Shown here piece after piece: positions 44,966 to 57,730 of a stretch of DNA of 64,000 nucleotides. The notes beneath the pieces were generated by a model. That model saw nothing but the letters and a program-made list of their open reading frames with translations, did no database searches and was not told where the DNA came from. The translations under genes and the position numbers were made by a program. Origin of the DNA: Siderastrea radians (lineage: Eukaryota > Cnidaria > Anthozoa > Scleractinia > Rhizangiidae); NCBI GenBank assembly GCA_964017195.1, contig OZ024892.1, positions 19,037,389-19,101,388 on the forward strand, written 5' to 3'. The number at the start of each line of letters is the position of its first letter. Position 1 is the stretch's first letter.

Positions 44966-47900
44966 ATTATTATTATTAACATTCACATTTAGCCTGATCA
45001 GTGTTTTGTGGGTTTGTTTTACTTGTCACTATTTCCAAAGCATTCAGTCCCAAATTATTCCATTCATCTTCACTTGGCGCATGCTGCCCATACAGGGTAC
45101 ATTAAACTCTGTGCCAATTAGTTGTGTATTGATGGTTTTTAATTTGATACAGCAACAATTATAACAATATTAGTTACATGTCCACATCTGGTAATATAAG
45201 TTGATCAGAAGCATTTAGTAAATTACTGGTAAATTTGTTGTACAACTCTCTGTTGATACGTTAGGGAATTCACATTTGATCACATCCGTGTATTTCCTGT
45301 AGGTGAAGGATATCTACCGCCTTCTTGTTGGTGATTGTTTCAGTGAGTTTCGCTACATATCCAGCGTCCTGGAAAACATGACTCAATTTAATCCACTGCT
45401 TAATAATGGGATCGAATGTCCAGCCTGTCCCAAGGTTTGTGATACAATATATTTATCTGTGTACTCTATAGAAGTGCTCAAATGGTTTCTTGATACAGTA
45501 CTCTGCCATGTGTTTGTCAGTCTAAAACACAGTCTGGGTAACTAATAAGGTATAAGAGCTTCCTAAAACATGCAGAACCTGTATACTAAATAATTAATCA
45601 AAATGGATATAAATTTCATTGAGTATCACAATTCTTAGCTTGTTTTGCTATCTTTTGAGACATCAATATAATGCTGAATTGCAGTCTCAATATTGCAATT
45701 AGTTTATGACATGTTTAAAAAGAAACTGCTTTCAACAGTTGCCTTTGTCTGAAACATCACACAGTGGTTTGTCATCTCCAGACTAGTTGACTAGCACTGG
45801 TGGCCAGTCTTTGTTACATATTTTCAATTTTTTTTCTTGTTTATAGCTATTTTGTTGAGTGACTTATGTGTTGTGTACTATGTACAGTATAATAACTGAC
45901 TTCTATTTTATTTAGGACAATGGGAACATCTACATTTCTGTTGATGCATTGTTTGGCTGTGTGAGGAAATGCAGTGCAGGGACCAGTGGAAAAACCTGCA
46001 ATCATGGAGAGGCACTATTTGTCAACCAAGAAAAAGTGGACTCCTTTCTTTCCACATATAATAAAAAGGCCACCAACAAATCATTAGTGAGTTTAAACAT
46101 ATGGTACTAGCATGCAAGCTCAATTGTCTTTTCATTGAACCATTGAAATTACCCAGTCATGGAAATAGAAAATATCATGATTATGCTTTTAATCAATTTG
46201 ATAGCAATTAACTCCGCCTAGGGCGGTTTCTTGCAACATCGCCCTTGCCGGTCCCAAGCCCGGACAAAGGAGGAGGGGTTGCAAAGTTAATGATTTTCAT
46301 GATTAACTGCAATGATCCTATTACTCTCTTACATAATTGTGTTAAATGTAGTTGTGGTTCTGGAATTTATTGCAGGAGTCATGCAACCAATTCCAAGCTG
46401 GTTCCAATCTGCGATCCAAGAACCAATCAAAAAAATTGGATGAAACAGCCATTTTTGGAGCTGGCTGCAGGCATGAAGTGCCATTAAAATTCTTCAGTTT
46501 GAAGAGAGGAGAAGAGTATGTATATTATTATTCATGGCATCTTGACACCTTCTTTATTACATGTCATCATAATTCAGTTAACAAGCTACATAGCTTCTGC
46601 TAATACTGGAGTTCCCATTAAAAGCAAAGGGAGTTGCTAAATATAATTATGTAAATGATGGTAAAAGGCCTTTTATAATTCTTGATGGTCTCGTGATGGA
46701 CTGAGCTTTTCTTCAAAAATGGGCATCCTCCATTTTCAGTACTTCTTAGAGGGCATCTTGCTCAGTATTCAATGATCTGCAGATGTGTAGCAGTGTTGTT
46801 GCTAGCATAAAGGGATATTTTATTGTTTTTAAAAGTCTTTGAAGTATTTTGTGGGATCAACCCCCAAGGTGATTCTTTATTGTACAATAAATCTTGTTTG
46901 GTTTGTTTGTTTCCCTATTTCACTTTACATGATGTTACTCTTGAGTATACCTTCTTTCAAATTGAATCAAATTCATGTTCATAATTTACATGAATAAGGG
47001 AACAATTTTCTAGATAACAAAATGTGATCTGAAATAAGCAATTTTCACACAAAGACCCATAAAGAGGTCTCTTATTATATAAAATGGAAAAGTTTATATA
47101 TTTTTAGATTGTTTACAGTCTTGCATTTTTCTGCAAGATCACCACAATCATATGCTTAGTCCAGACAAGGTGCCATCTTTGTTTATACTGTGAGCGTACC
47201 CTGGGGAGGGGATGAAAATCCCCCGAGGGGACAGGTGTTGGGTGTATAAAGGTTGGGGTTGTGAGGTGTGGGTTTTTGTCCTCTTCACAGGTTGTGCTTG
47301 CAACATAAACAAAGATGGCACCCGGTTTGGAGTAAGCATGCAATTGCGGCGATGTTATGGAAAAGTAGAGGACTGTAAACAGTCTAAAATATTTTTGTCC
47401 ATGTAATAAGTTTGTGATGCTAAACTTGTATACCAATACTAGATATATTTGTTTTTCACTTTCTTTATTAAGTGTAATACAACTATAAAACTTGAGATAA
47501 AAAAAATTCATTTTAATTCATGTTTTTATTTGTAGGATTGGAAATGCAGTGTTTTTGCTTCAATGGGTCAAAGAACTGCTTAAGAACAAGTCTATCGATA
47601 TTTATTTTTTTTATGACATTGCATGTTGGATACACATCTGAGGGTAATATTTGTACGCATGCTTTCTTTGATTTGTTCCAAATTGATTTCATATAGAACC
47701 GTAAATATATTTGTAAGGATGTCAAATGTTTGGAAAATTTTGTGACACTATTACGGTCGGAGTAATTTTGCTGTTGTTGCTTTGTTGTTGTGTCCTTAGA
47801 ATACTAAGCAGGAAAAGCTGTTGGAGAATGTTAAACTTGCAATCCCTGCATTCCATTGCTTTGGTCATAAAGTTTCTTGCCAGGTATACAGGAACATATT

Positions 47901-50900
47901 ATGCATTTCAGACAAATATTTTGATTTTAATGTGGTTGTCGTGTTTATAGTGTCAACTAGATGAGCTTGTTTGGTTCTGGAGCTTGGGAGCATAAATTGT
48001 ATAACTTACTATGAAACTTGGAGATTTGCTCTTTCCTGTAATGTCTAGAAAATGTTACATGTAACGTATGAGTGACATCATTGCTTTTAAACAGCTGCCA
48101 TCTTAGATTCAATATCTTGGATTTCTTGATTTACCCACATCCATGCAAAAGTAAGATCATGGTTATTTTTCATTTGATGGCAGGTGAACTACAGCGGAAA
48201 AAGACTAGAGGGTTTTGGCCTGAGTGATGGTGAAGTTATGGAGCGCCTGTGGTCTTATTTGAGACCAACTGCAAAAATAACCAAGGAGATGACACCAGCT
48301 CACCGAGTAGATGCATTAACAGACTTCCTTATGCACTATGCAAAGAAATCAATTTCAACCCTTGGTATGACTTTTTTAGACAGTCGACATCACTCATGTA
48401 CACGGTATGGTTGTTATATATTCACATTGTTTTTGCAATAATGCAGGAGAACGTCTCTGTGACCATCTGAAAAAAGCCATTGAAACTCAGAAGGAAACTG
48501 AAGGTCAGCTGAATTTGCTCCTGAGAAAGTTGAACGAGACAGGTTTGATGTTGATTTTATTGCACACTCTCACTCACTCATCCTCTGACATCCCGAGTGG
48601 CACATAAGGCCTGATTTTATTGTAATTTGTCTCAAAATATTCATCAGGCAAAGTATCAGTTATGGAATTTTGTATTAATTGAAAAGAAGTTATTTCTTAA
48701 TATAGTAAGCAGGGAAAGCTGTTGGAGAATGTTAAGCTTGCAATCCCTGCATATTAATGGCAATAAAAATAATAATAATAATAATAACAATAATAATAAT
48801 AACAATAATGATAATAATAATGACACATTTCGTTAATTGTGTTAATTACATTAGTGTTAAAGTAGAAAATGATCCTAACAATTTTTGCTTGTGGTTTTCT
48901 AGAAAATGAACGGTTACTGAAAAGTGCGACCATTTTGTTGTTCAAACTTAAAACAAACGCAAATGGTCAAGGTCTTTGTTTCTGAAGATCAATGAAGGAC
49001 GTTTGAGGCTTTTTTTCCTACAGAGAAAAACACAGGACGATGTATTCCTATTAAATTTATGGGCACATGTGTAAATGTACCTAATTAAATGAATCCGAAA
49101 ATGCGAGGGTCAAGAGTAGTGTAAGAGTCCAACTTCAATGAGGCCTTGTTGGTTTATTTGCTCGATGTTACGACCATAACAGGAGCACTAGAAGTACAGT
49201 ATATACAAACTGTTACAACATTCAAAATTTAACAAGCTCAGCAGAAAAAAAACGTGTGACGTGTGCTGATGTAATAGGCTGATTTGAATCTTAAGTAGAC
49301 ATATTTACGTAGGTTATTAGATTCACAAAATGTATGCTATGAGAACTACGCCGTTAGAAGTAGGTACAACATCAAACACCAAAAATTTAATGTCAAAGAG
49401 CGGAGTAGTTAGTTGTGTAGGGATGTCCAATTTCGGTAGATTTTACAAATATTGACGCTACACCGCATTGAAAGTAAAATTCTAAGCTTTCAACTCTGCT
49501 AGAGTCTTGTTCACAGTACCTTGGTCAGGTCACGTGACGTGTGACCTGACCAGCCTCGTCCAGATCGCTGGAAGGTTGTATCTCCTTAAAATTTTACTTT
49601 CAATACGGTGTAGCGTCAGAAATGTATAAAATCAACCGAAACAATAATTTAAAATTTGAGATATTTAACTCCACAGTTTGTGAAGTATCTGACACTAAAT
49701 ACTATATACAGGTGCAAACGTGCAGCAATCAACTGTGGAAGAGTGGACTGTAGAAGAAAAATCCTCCATCAACAAGCAAAGTACAGGAAAAACTGGTTAG
49801 CTGTTGTCATCAGTTGTCCTAACATAATCGCTACGCTTAATGCAACTCCTTAATAGTAAAAGAATTTCCAATTTGACACAATAATTAAGTAATTTTAAAT
49901 ATGTCTTTACGAAATTAAAAAAGGACTTCAAATTTAAGGTCTGTCTAAACTAGGAGACATTGTTTCTGAAACACTGCGGCGTGCGCAAATGTTTACCAGT
50001 TTAGCCACGCAAAAAAAAAAGAAACACATTAAAACATTCAAAATCTTGCGCCTGAGACGCCAGAAAATGTTTTTTAATCAAGTCGAAAACAAATTTGCTG
50101 TTCAGAAGCAAATTGCACGCTAATATGTTTCCTAGTTTAGCCACCTAGGTATGAATATACCTGAAGCTCTGTTTCAGCGAACAATGGTTCCTGGTTTAGC
50201 CAGGCACTTAAACTTTGTGATATTGTTCTCATTTATGATGATGGCACAACTGAAGTCCTTAGTTTCTAAATCATTACAATGTTATCATTCGCTAATGCAT
50301 ATTTTTACATTATACATTTTAGATTCATCTGCTCCAGGTCCCAGTGGCTATCCCGAAAAGCTGAGACAATACTACTCCGTGAGGTGTCAAAGTGAAACAA
50401 GTCCAGGAAATAGCTTTGACCTTGGTTGACGTCCGTGAGGGAAAATTTACATTGAGTGGTCTAGTTTAATGGTGAAGCAACACAGTTAAACATCACTTTG
50501 GATCTCGTCAGGTCTGCCTATTGGTTCAAAGGCATTATTACATTTTAGTCTAACACTGCTATTGGTTTTCCCTTTTTATCTTTGCAGGACAAACTTACAA
50601 AGTTGTACCCCAGGATCTGACACTTCAAAGATCTTAACAATTCAGCTTGACCGGTATAATGAACTCTGTCTTTTAATAAAATTTTCTGTATCTTTGTCAC
50701 TATCACCTTCAATCCCATCATTGCCTTTGTCACCGCCATTGCGATGATGGAGCGAAACGAAGTGGCTCGTGCGAGTCCATCAACCACTAATTGTACTTGC
50801 AGTGCTAATAGTTGTAATTATTGCAAATTATTTTGATGATCATAGCCTGGACAAAGACCTAAAGAAGATGGAGACTGGCCCGCGATGGCCCCCAGACAGT

Positions 50901-52082
50901 AGCTTGTATCTTGCTTACATCCGTGAGCTTCAAGATCGGCGCCAACGAGATTTGCTATTGTCTATGCATGTGAAATGTTCTGAGAGGTGGTTTCTCCTGC
51001 AGTTGATGAAGAAGTATGCAGGTAATTGATCAACCAGTAGATGTAAATGTAACATTTGTACTTTTAAACTTTATCTGTGCAGTTCGGTAGTAGCAATAGC
51101 TCCAATGTTCTAGATGTTTTGCCTCACTCTAATGAACTTCATTCCCGAATTCTATTGTGCTAACTATACATTGTGTTAATTATACTGACCTTTTCAAAGG
51201 GAGACCTAGTCCGTCCAGAGACAAATTCACTTGGTCTCTGTTTCTAAAGGAAGTTATTAGGAGCACTGAATACCTCGTCCACATAAATTTTATCAACCGT
51301 TATTATATTCCTATATAGAACGTGGAGTATATCTCTGTACAATTTCCTTTCTTGAGTCTTCTCTTATTTTGTTTGTTTGTTTTGTAGATGGACAGGCGAT
51401 TGCCAAGAAATTGTGCGCTCAGATAACAAAGACAACCAACGCTGTGAAGCAATTGTTGAAGGAATATGAGCGCCAGGAAACACACGTTACAGGGTGTAAA
51501 TATCCAACAAAGATCACTATTGAAGAAGCACTTGATATCGGCTCGCCAATGTGGCGTGTTCTTGAAAGCGATACAGATCTGCCCTCTTCTGTTCCCTATT
51601 GTATAAAACGACAGCTAATTGATTTGAATCATTTGCAAAAAAGGTGCACGGAAGAGATTCTGTTGATCAAGGAAGAGATGGACAGAGTGAGTAAGTATTA
51701 TGAGGAGAAACTAAATCGTTTAAAAAGCTGGTCAAATGAGCTAGCAGTGTCGACGGAATCCGTGGATTCTAGTGGTCAGCTATCTATCGCACTGACAAAG
51801 TTGGATGAACTAACATTCTTTACTCGACACCTCCAAGGACTGTTTTCAGCTCATGGCCTCGACAAAGAAGCAGGAATTCTGGAAGATGTGGGTGATATCA
51901 ATGGTGATGACGAAGATGATGGTGACGGTGATAATGATGAGGATGACGATGATGATGACATAGCTAACGAACTAGAGGAGGCAGATGTTCTGGCAGATCT
52001 TCGTTCGGTGCTCAATGTTGAATATGGCAGTGACGATGAATCTGATTCAGGAAATTCTGATTCAGACGCAGAAAACGACTGA
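42092..52082 (+). CDS. KDZ-superfamily (Kyakuja-Dileera-Zisupton) transposase-like gene, 15 exons, one frameshift
   Basis: Exons: 42092-42601, 43396-43504, 44497-44717, 45303-45434, 45916-46086, 46376-46515, 47536-47643, 47800-47883, 48184-48364, 48447-48542, 49712-49795, 50323-50383, 50588-50653, 50846-51021, 51388-52082. All junctions have GT/AG borders and agreeing phases; total about 944 codons. Order: basic N-terminus; a CxC-type cysteine/histidine cluster (residues about 126-167, CVFPACEKEAVGRCLDCG, then CEAH and a spaced H); KDZ core with D334 in ISVDALFGCVRK (the usual DGNF position), CRHEVPLKFF, D455 in FYDIAC, FHCFGHKVSCQ, and the SDGEVMERLWSYLRP motif (E509, E512); C-terminal ERWFLLQLMKKYA, DGQAIAKKLC, a coiled-coil-like segment and an acidic Asp/Glu/Ser tail. 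Catalytic Asp/Asp/Glu positions are retained. Exon 7 carries an apparent one-base deletion (near 47632) giving a stop; without it the exon would end HLR and join exon 8 in frame. Either a young pseudogene or an assembly error. No terminal inverted repeats were identified. Confidence 0.85.
46205..46275. repeat. Dispersed retroelement-like fragment in KDZ intron 5
   Basis: GCGGTTTCTTGCAACATCGC followed by CCTTGCCGGTCCCAAGCCCG and GGACAAAGGAGG is a GC-rich block unlike the surrounding intron and resembles a widespread invertebrate LINE/SINE head segment. Identification is from memory only. Confidence 0.35.
47101..47392. mobile_element. MITE in KDZ intron 6
   Basis: Left end TTTTTAGATTGTTTACAGTC pairs with right end GACTGTAAACAGTCTAAAAT. 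An inner perfect 18-bp pair (47169-47186, GGTGCCATCTTTGTTTAT, against 47305-47322) continues the fold-back. About 290 bp, non-coding. Confidence 0.75.
48703..48752 (+). pseudogene. Duplicated fragment of KDZ exon 8 in intron 10
   Basis: This 50-bp segment matches exon 8 (47805-47853) at all but about four positions, including AAGCTGTTGGAGAATGTTAA and CTTGCAATCCCTGCAT. The match stops abruptly before the FHCFGHK codons and no donor follows, so it is a non-functional exon copy. Immediately downstream is an AATAATAAT microsatellite. Confidence 0.85.
48760..48825. repeat. AAT-type microsatellite in KDZ intron 10
   Basis: Imperfect (AAT)n with AAC and GAT variants. A second pure (ATT)n run lies at 44917-44963 in intron 3. 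Confidence 0.95.
49431..49641. mobile_element. MITE in KDZ intron 10
   Basis: TTTCGGTAGATTTTACAAAT at the left pairs with ATGTATAAAATCAACCGAAA at the right. The arms continue through GACGCTACACCGCATTGAAA against TTTCAATACGGTGTAGCGTC. The centre holds a further palindrome, GGTCAGGTCAC...GTGTGACCTGACC. About 211 bp, non-coding, ending 70 bp before exon 11. Confidence 0.8.
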
Positions 52083-53857
52083 ATGAAGAGAAATAACGTA
52101 CAGTCCATGATTAGGTTGATAAATTCTAACAAAAGTAGGATAGATTTTCATATTATTTCCTGTGCTCTGTGAGTGCGACGTTCGTTTTTACTTCACAGTT
52201 GCCATAGCAGCTGTGAACTACTGGGGCTGTCCTGGCGTAAATAGTCGTGTGGTGGTAATGTTCACTTTTTAGCAGCAAGCCCACAAAACCAAACAAAGTA
52301 GAATCCTTCGAAGTGTGATAGGCAAGTTTTGAGGGGCTCTTAAGCAGGTTTTGCGCAGTCTCTATGGATGAAGAATTAATCGGAGTTCTTGGTTTCTGTA
52401 GTTCGTGTCAGTTTAGTTTCGTAGTTTCCACAGTTGAATGTATTCGTGGTTGACATTGATCTGACGATTTACTCGTTATTCTGAAATTCTCAAATGATGT
52501 TTGTTCTTTGATTATCACCAGAAAGATTCTCGAAATCCTTGTCATTTTGCTGCAAAAATGTTTTGTCTTTTCTCTCGCTTAGCCTTTTAGAACGATCTTA
52601 TTCCTGAGGTTTTCGTGACACGAAAACCTATTTAAATTTGATTTCCATAATACAATTAGTCGAATGTTCAGATAAATGTTGGCGTGATTTCTGACACGAA
52701 AGTAAATTGAATTGTTTGTCAATCTCAAGTTTTTAAATAAGCTCAAACAACTTATCTACATGCAAAAACTAGCTTAATGTCTGTTTCTCTTTAATTATGT
52801 AAGTATTCTTCTACATTCATTGTATTATTATGAAAAAAAAAAAAGGATTTCCCAGTCTTACGATAGCATATTTCTTTTCAAATGCTGGACTACTTTTTCT
52901 TAACCCGTCAATCGTGGTCTCCCCGTTATTCTTTAATTTTGAGCTGCCTGTTACCTATTTAATGGTGACGCTCTCTATCAAGCAGCCAAATCCTGCTCCT
53001 GATAAACAACTGATATACACTGAACAACAAAGACAGCAGAGGCAAAATAGCAGTAACATCTAAAAAACAACTGCGGACTATCAGAACGGATCCGCTCGTT
53101 TTGAATGCACTGCCGTAATATCCTGTCCTTATTGTTTATCATATATATTGGGCTGCCAAAGTGTATTGGCATTTTTTGAGGTCTTTATATTTTACGATTG
53201 CGAAGTACGGTATACAATTTGAGGGTTTCAAATAGACACTAGTTTCCCATTTCTTGTGGGCAGTCATAAAGGTAATTCTACCTCGGGGAAACACTTCACG
53301 GTATCGAGAATGACGTGGGATGTGAGAGACTACATTAGAGAGAGTGGAGAGGTGTAGTTCCCTTTAGACCCAGTTTTATATGCACAATTATAACAAACGA
53401 CCGCTTATAAAGTGTAATAAATTTGGCATTTGCAAAATATTGTATTGCTTTCTAGTCAAAGGAATTGAAATCGTCCATCAAAGGGATATAACCTACTTGA
53501 ACCCCACCAAACACAAGAAATGTGCATTTTTATGTGTTACATCAAACTGCTACTCGTTTCGTCTGAGCATCAAGTTGTATGGTAAAATGGGGCAGTTTGT
53601 TGGTGTCGAGAGCACACGTTGACCTAAAAAATAAGATTGAAAAGACAATTAACAATACCCAAACCGTAACACAGAAGCTAATCAACAGTGGCTGAACAAT
53701 GGTTTCCGCAACACTAAGAAACGCCCTAAAACGGGTCGCTACCTGAGGTCATGATTTATCCAACCGTCTTGCTGTGCAGCGGGGTTATGCCTCCCCTTTT
53801 TCAATCCCCGAACCAATGCAAATAGGCCTTATTTGCCACAGAATACAGTGATACCCA
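52083..53857. other. Intergenic downstream of the KDZ gene
   Basis: 3' flank of the KDZ gene, with an A12 run at about 52832 and AATAAA-like motifs. No terminal inverted repeat matching the KDZ upstream flank was found. No other gene supported. Confidence 0.4.
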
Positions 53858-56800
53858 TAAAGGGTCGATCCATCTTCCCAGCTAAACGGGCTATTTTTAC
53901 CCGTTTCTAGCAAATCGGCCCTATTTTCAACAATGTCTGGACATTCCCATAAAGGGCCGACGCATCTTTCCAGCTAATCGGGCTATTTCCACCCATACTC
54001 AGAAAGGGTCGATCCATCTCCAAACCTCAACGGGCTATGTCGACCCATTTCTAGCAAATCGGCCTTATTTTCAACAATAGTGATAAAAATAAGAATCCCT
54101 GCGCAGCGTAGGTGCTGAATGTATGAATGACAAAAGAGGTAAATACTACGCTGTAGTCAAAATACTTTTCCCGACGTTTCGGCAATGCTGCCTTCTTCAG
54201 GGGGTCAAAACTATTTTCAATAATGTCTAGCGATTCCCATAAAGGGCCGATGCATCTTTCCAGCTAATCGGGCTATTCCCACCCATTTCCGGCAAATTGG
54301 CCTTGTTTTCTACAAGGTCTAGTGATAATCTTAAACGGACGATGCATGTTCCCAGCTAAAGGGGCTACTTCCACCCATTTCTGGCAAATCGGCCCTATTG
54401 TCCACAATGTCTAGGGATACCCATAAAGGGTCGATCCATCTTCCCAGCTAAACGGGCTATTTTTAACCATTTCTAGCAAATAGGTCTTATTTTCCGCAAA
54501 GTCTAGTGATACTCATAAAGGGTCTATCCATCTCCCAAGCTAAACGAGCTTCTTCGATCCTTTTCTAGCAAATCGGCCTTTTTTTCTGCAATGTCTAGTG
54601 ATACTCATAAAGGATCGATCCATCTTCCCAGCTAAACGGGCTATTTTGACCCATTTCTAGCAAATGGGCCTTGTTTTCCACAATGTCTAGTTATACTCAT
54701 AAAGGGTCGATGCATCTTCCCAGCTGAACGGGCTATTTTGACCCATTTCTGGCAAATCGGCCTTGTTTTTCACAATGTCTATGGATACCCAGAAAGGGTC
54801 GATCCATCTCCAAACCTAAAAGGGCTATGTCGACCCATTTCTAGCAAATCGGCCCTATTTTCAACAATGTCTGGAGATTCCCATGAAGGGCCGATGCATC
54901 TTTCCAGCTAATCGGACTTTTTCCACCCATTTGCGGCAAATCGGCCTTGTTTTTCACAATGTCTATGGATACTCAGAAAGGGTCGATCCATCTCCAAACC
55001 TCAACGGGCTATGTCGACCCATTTCTAGCAAATCGGTCTTATTTTCAACAATGTCTAGAGATTCCCATAAAGGGCCGATGCATCTTTCCAGCTAATCGGG
55101 CTATTTCCACCCATTTGCGGCAAATCGGCCTTGTTTTTCACAATGTCTATGGATAATCAGAAAGGGTCGATCCATCTCCAAACCTCAACGGGCTATGTCG
55201 ACCCATTTCTCCCATATCGACCTAATTTTCCAGAATGTCTAATGATACTCTTAAAGGGCCGATGCATCTTCCCAGCTAAACGGAATATTTCGACCCATTT
55301 TCTGGCAAATCGGCCTTATTTTCCAGAACGTCTACGGATACTCTCATAAAGGATCGATGCATCTTCCTAGCTAAACCGGCTATTTTGACTTATCTCTCGC
55401 ATATCGGCCTTATTTTCCACCTTCCCGGATAAACGGGCTATTTTGACACATTGCTGGCAAATCGGCCTTGTTTTTCACAATGTCTACAGATATTCATAAA
55501 GCGTTGATCCGTCTTTCCAACTAAACGGGCTACTCGCATATCAACCTCATTTTTCATGAAGTCTGGTGATACCCATGCAGGGCTGATCAATCTTCCCACA
55601 TAAACGGGCTTCTTCAACCCATTTCTGGCAAATTGGCCTTGTTTTCTACAATGTCTAGTGATACTCAAAAAGGGTTGATGGATCTTCCTAGCTAAACCGG
55701 CTATTTTGACTTATCTCTCGCATATCGGCCTTATTTTCCACCTTCCCAGATAAACGGGCTATTTTGACACATTTCTGGCAAATCGGCCTTGTTTTTCACA
55801 ATATGTCCACAGATATTCATAAAGCGTCGATCCGTCTTTCCAACTAAACGGGCTATTTCGACCCAAATTCTCGCATATCAACCTCATTTTCCACTACGTC
55901 TGGTGATACCCATGAAGGGCTGATCAATCTTCCCACATAAACGGGCTTCTTCGACCCATTTCTGGCAAATTGGCCTTGTTTTCCACAATGTCTAGTGATA
56001 CTCAAAAAGGGTCGATGCATCTTCCTAGCTAAACCGGCTATTTTGACTTATCTCTCGCATATCGGCCTTATTTTCCACCTTCCCAGATAAACGGGCTATT
56101 TTGACACATTTCTGGCAAATCGGCCTTGTTTTTCACAATATGTCCACAGATATTCATAAAGCGTCGATCCGTCTTTCCAACTAAACGGGCTATTTCGACC
56201 CAAATTCTCGCATATCAACCTCATTTTCCACTACGTCTGGTGATACCCATGAAGGCCTGATCAATCTTCCCACATAAACGGGCTTCTTCGACCCATTTCT
56301 GGCAAATTGGCCTTGTTTTCCACAATGTCTAGTGATACTCAAAAAGGGTCGATGCATCTTCCTAGCTAAACCGGCTATTTTGACTTATCTCTCGCATATC
56401 GGCCTTATTTTCCACCTTCCCAGATAAACGGGCTATTTTGACACATTTCTGGCAAATCGGCCTTGTTTTTCACAATATGTCCACAGATATTCATAAAGCG
56501 TCGATCCGTCTTTCCAACTAAACGGGCTATTTCGACCCAAATTCTCGCATATCAACCTCATTTTCCACTACGTCTGGTGATACCCATGAAGGCCTGATCA
56601 ATCTTCCCACATAAACGGGCTTCTTCGACCCATTTCTGGCAAATTGGCCTTGTTTTCCACAATGTCTAGTGATACTCAAAAAGGGCCGATGCATCTTCCT
56701 AGCTAAACCGGCTATTTTGACTTATCTCTCGCATATCGGCCTTATTTTCCACCTTCCCAGATAAACGGGCTATTTTGACACATTTCTGGCAAATCGGCCT

Positions 56801-57730
56801 TGTTTTTCACAATGTCTACAGATATTCATAAAGCGTCGACCCATCTTTCCAACTAAACGGGCTAGTTTGACCCATTTCTGTTAAATCGGCCTTGTTTTTC
56901 ACAATGTCTACAGATATTCATAAAGCGTTGATCCATCTTTCCAACTAAACTGGCTATTTCGACCCAAATTCTAGCATATCAGCCTCATTTGCCACTAAGT
57001 CTGGTGATACCCATGAAGGGCTGATCAATCTTCCCACATGAACGGGCTTCTTCGACCCATTTCTGGCAAATTGGCCTTGTTTTTCACAATGTCTAGTGAT
57101 ACTCATAAAGGGTCGATGCATCTTCCCAGCTAAACGGGCTATTTTGACCCATCTCGCGCGTATTGGCCTTATTTGCCATCTTCCCAGATAAACGGGCTAT
57201 TTTGACCCATTTCTGGCAAATAGGCCCTGTTTTTCAGAATCTTTATGGATACTCAGAAAGGGTCAATCCATCTCCCCAGCTAAACAGGCTATTTCGACCC
57301 ACTTCCGGCAATTCGGCAAATCTCCCAAGCTAAACGGGCTTCTTCGACCCATTTCTAGCAAAATGGCCTTATTTTCCACCATATCTAGGGATACTCATAA
57401 AAGGCCAATGCATCTTCCCAGCTAAACGGGCTTTTTCGACCCAGTTCTGGGAAATTGGCCTTACTTTTCACAAAGACTAGTGATGCCCATGAAGGGCCTA
57501 TCCATCTTCCCAGTTAAACCGGCTATTTTGTCCCATTTCTAGCAAGTCGGCGTACAAAGTCTACAGATACTCATAAAGCACCGATGAATCTCCCCAGTTA
57601 CGTTCACTATTTTGACCCATTTCTGACAAATTGGCCTTAATTAATTTCCACAAAGTCTGGCGATACCCATGAAAGGCCGATCCATCTTCCCAGTTAAACG
57701 GGCTATTTCGACCCATTCCTGGCAGCCTCA
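53858..57730. repeat. Satellite array, unit about 92 bp, with 337-bp higher-order repeat
   Basis: About 40 copies of a unit with the order AAAGGGTCGATCCATCTTCC, CAGCTAAACGGGCTATTT, GACCCATTTCTGGCAAATCG, GCCTT(A/G)TTTTCCACAATGTC, TAGTGATACTCAT. Unit starts at 54332, 54424, 54517, 54609, 54701 and 54793 are 92-93 bp apart. From about 55420 to 56830 the array is organised into multi-unit repeats: the marker CCTTCCCAGATAAACGGG recurs at 55741, 56078, 56415 and 56752, exactly 337 bp apart, with a related copy at 55420. An unrelated insertion of about 120 bp lies at 54085-54205. Open frames within are artefacts. Confidence 0.95.
54085..54205. repeat. Non-satellite insertion in the array
   Basis: The 92-bp periodicity is broken by a segment containing ATCCCTGCGCAGCGTAGGTG and TTCCCGACGTTTCGGCAATG followed by CTGCCTTCTTCAGG, a motif combination (GACGTTTCGGC plus CTTCTTCAG) found in dispersed fold-back families of cnidarian genomes. 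No terminal repeats resolved. Confidence 0.5.

Noticed and set aside
50545..50787. 80-codon minus-strand frame
   Set aside because: Overlaps KDZ exon 13 in antisense; the plus-strand exon has matching phases on both sides.
51851..52132. Ser-rich minus-strand frame
   Set aside because: Antisense of the acidic C-terminal tail of the KDZ gene.
54883..55668. Several open frames of 70-76 codons
   Set aside because: Shared peptide pieces come from the 92-bp satellite units; no gene is supported.
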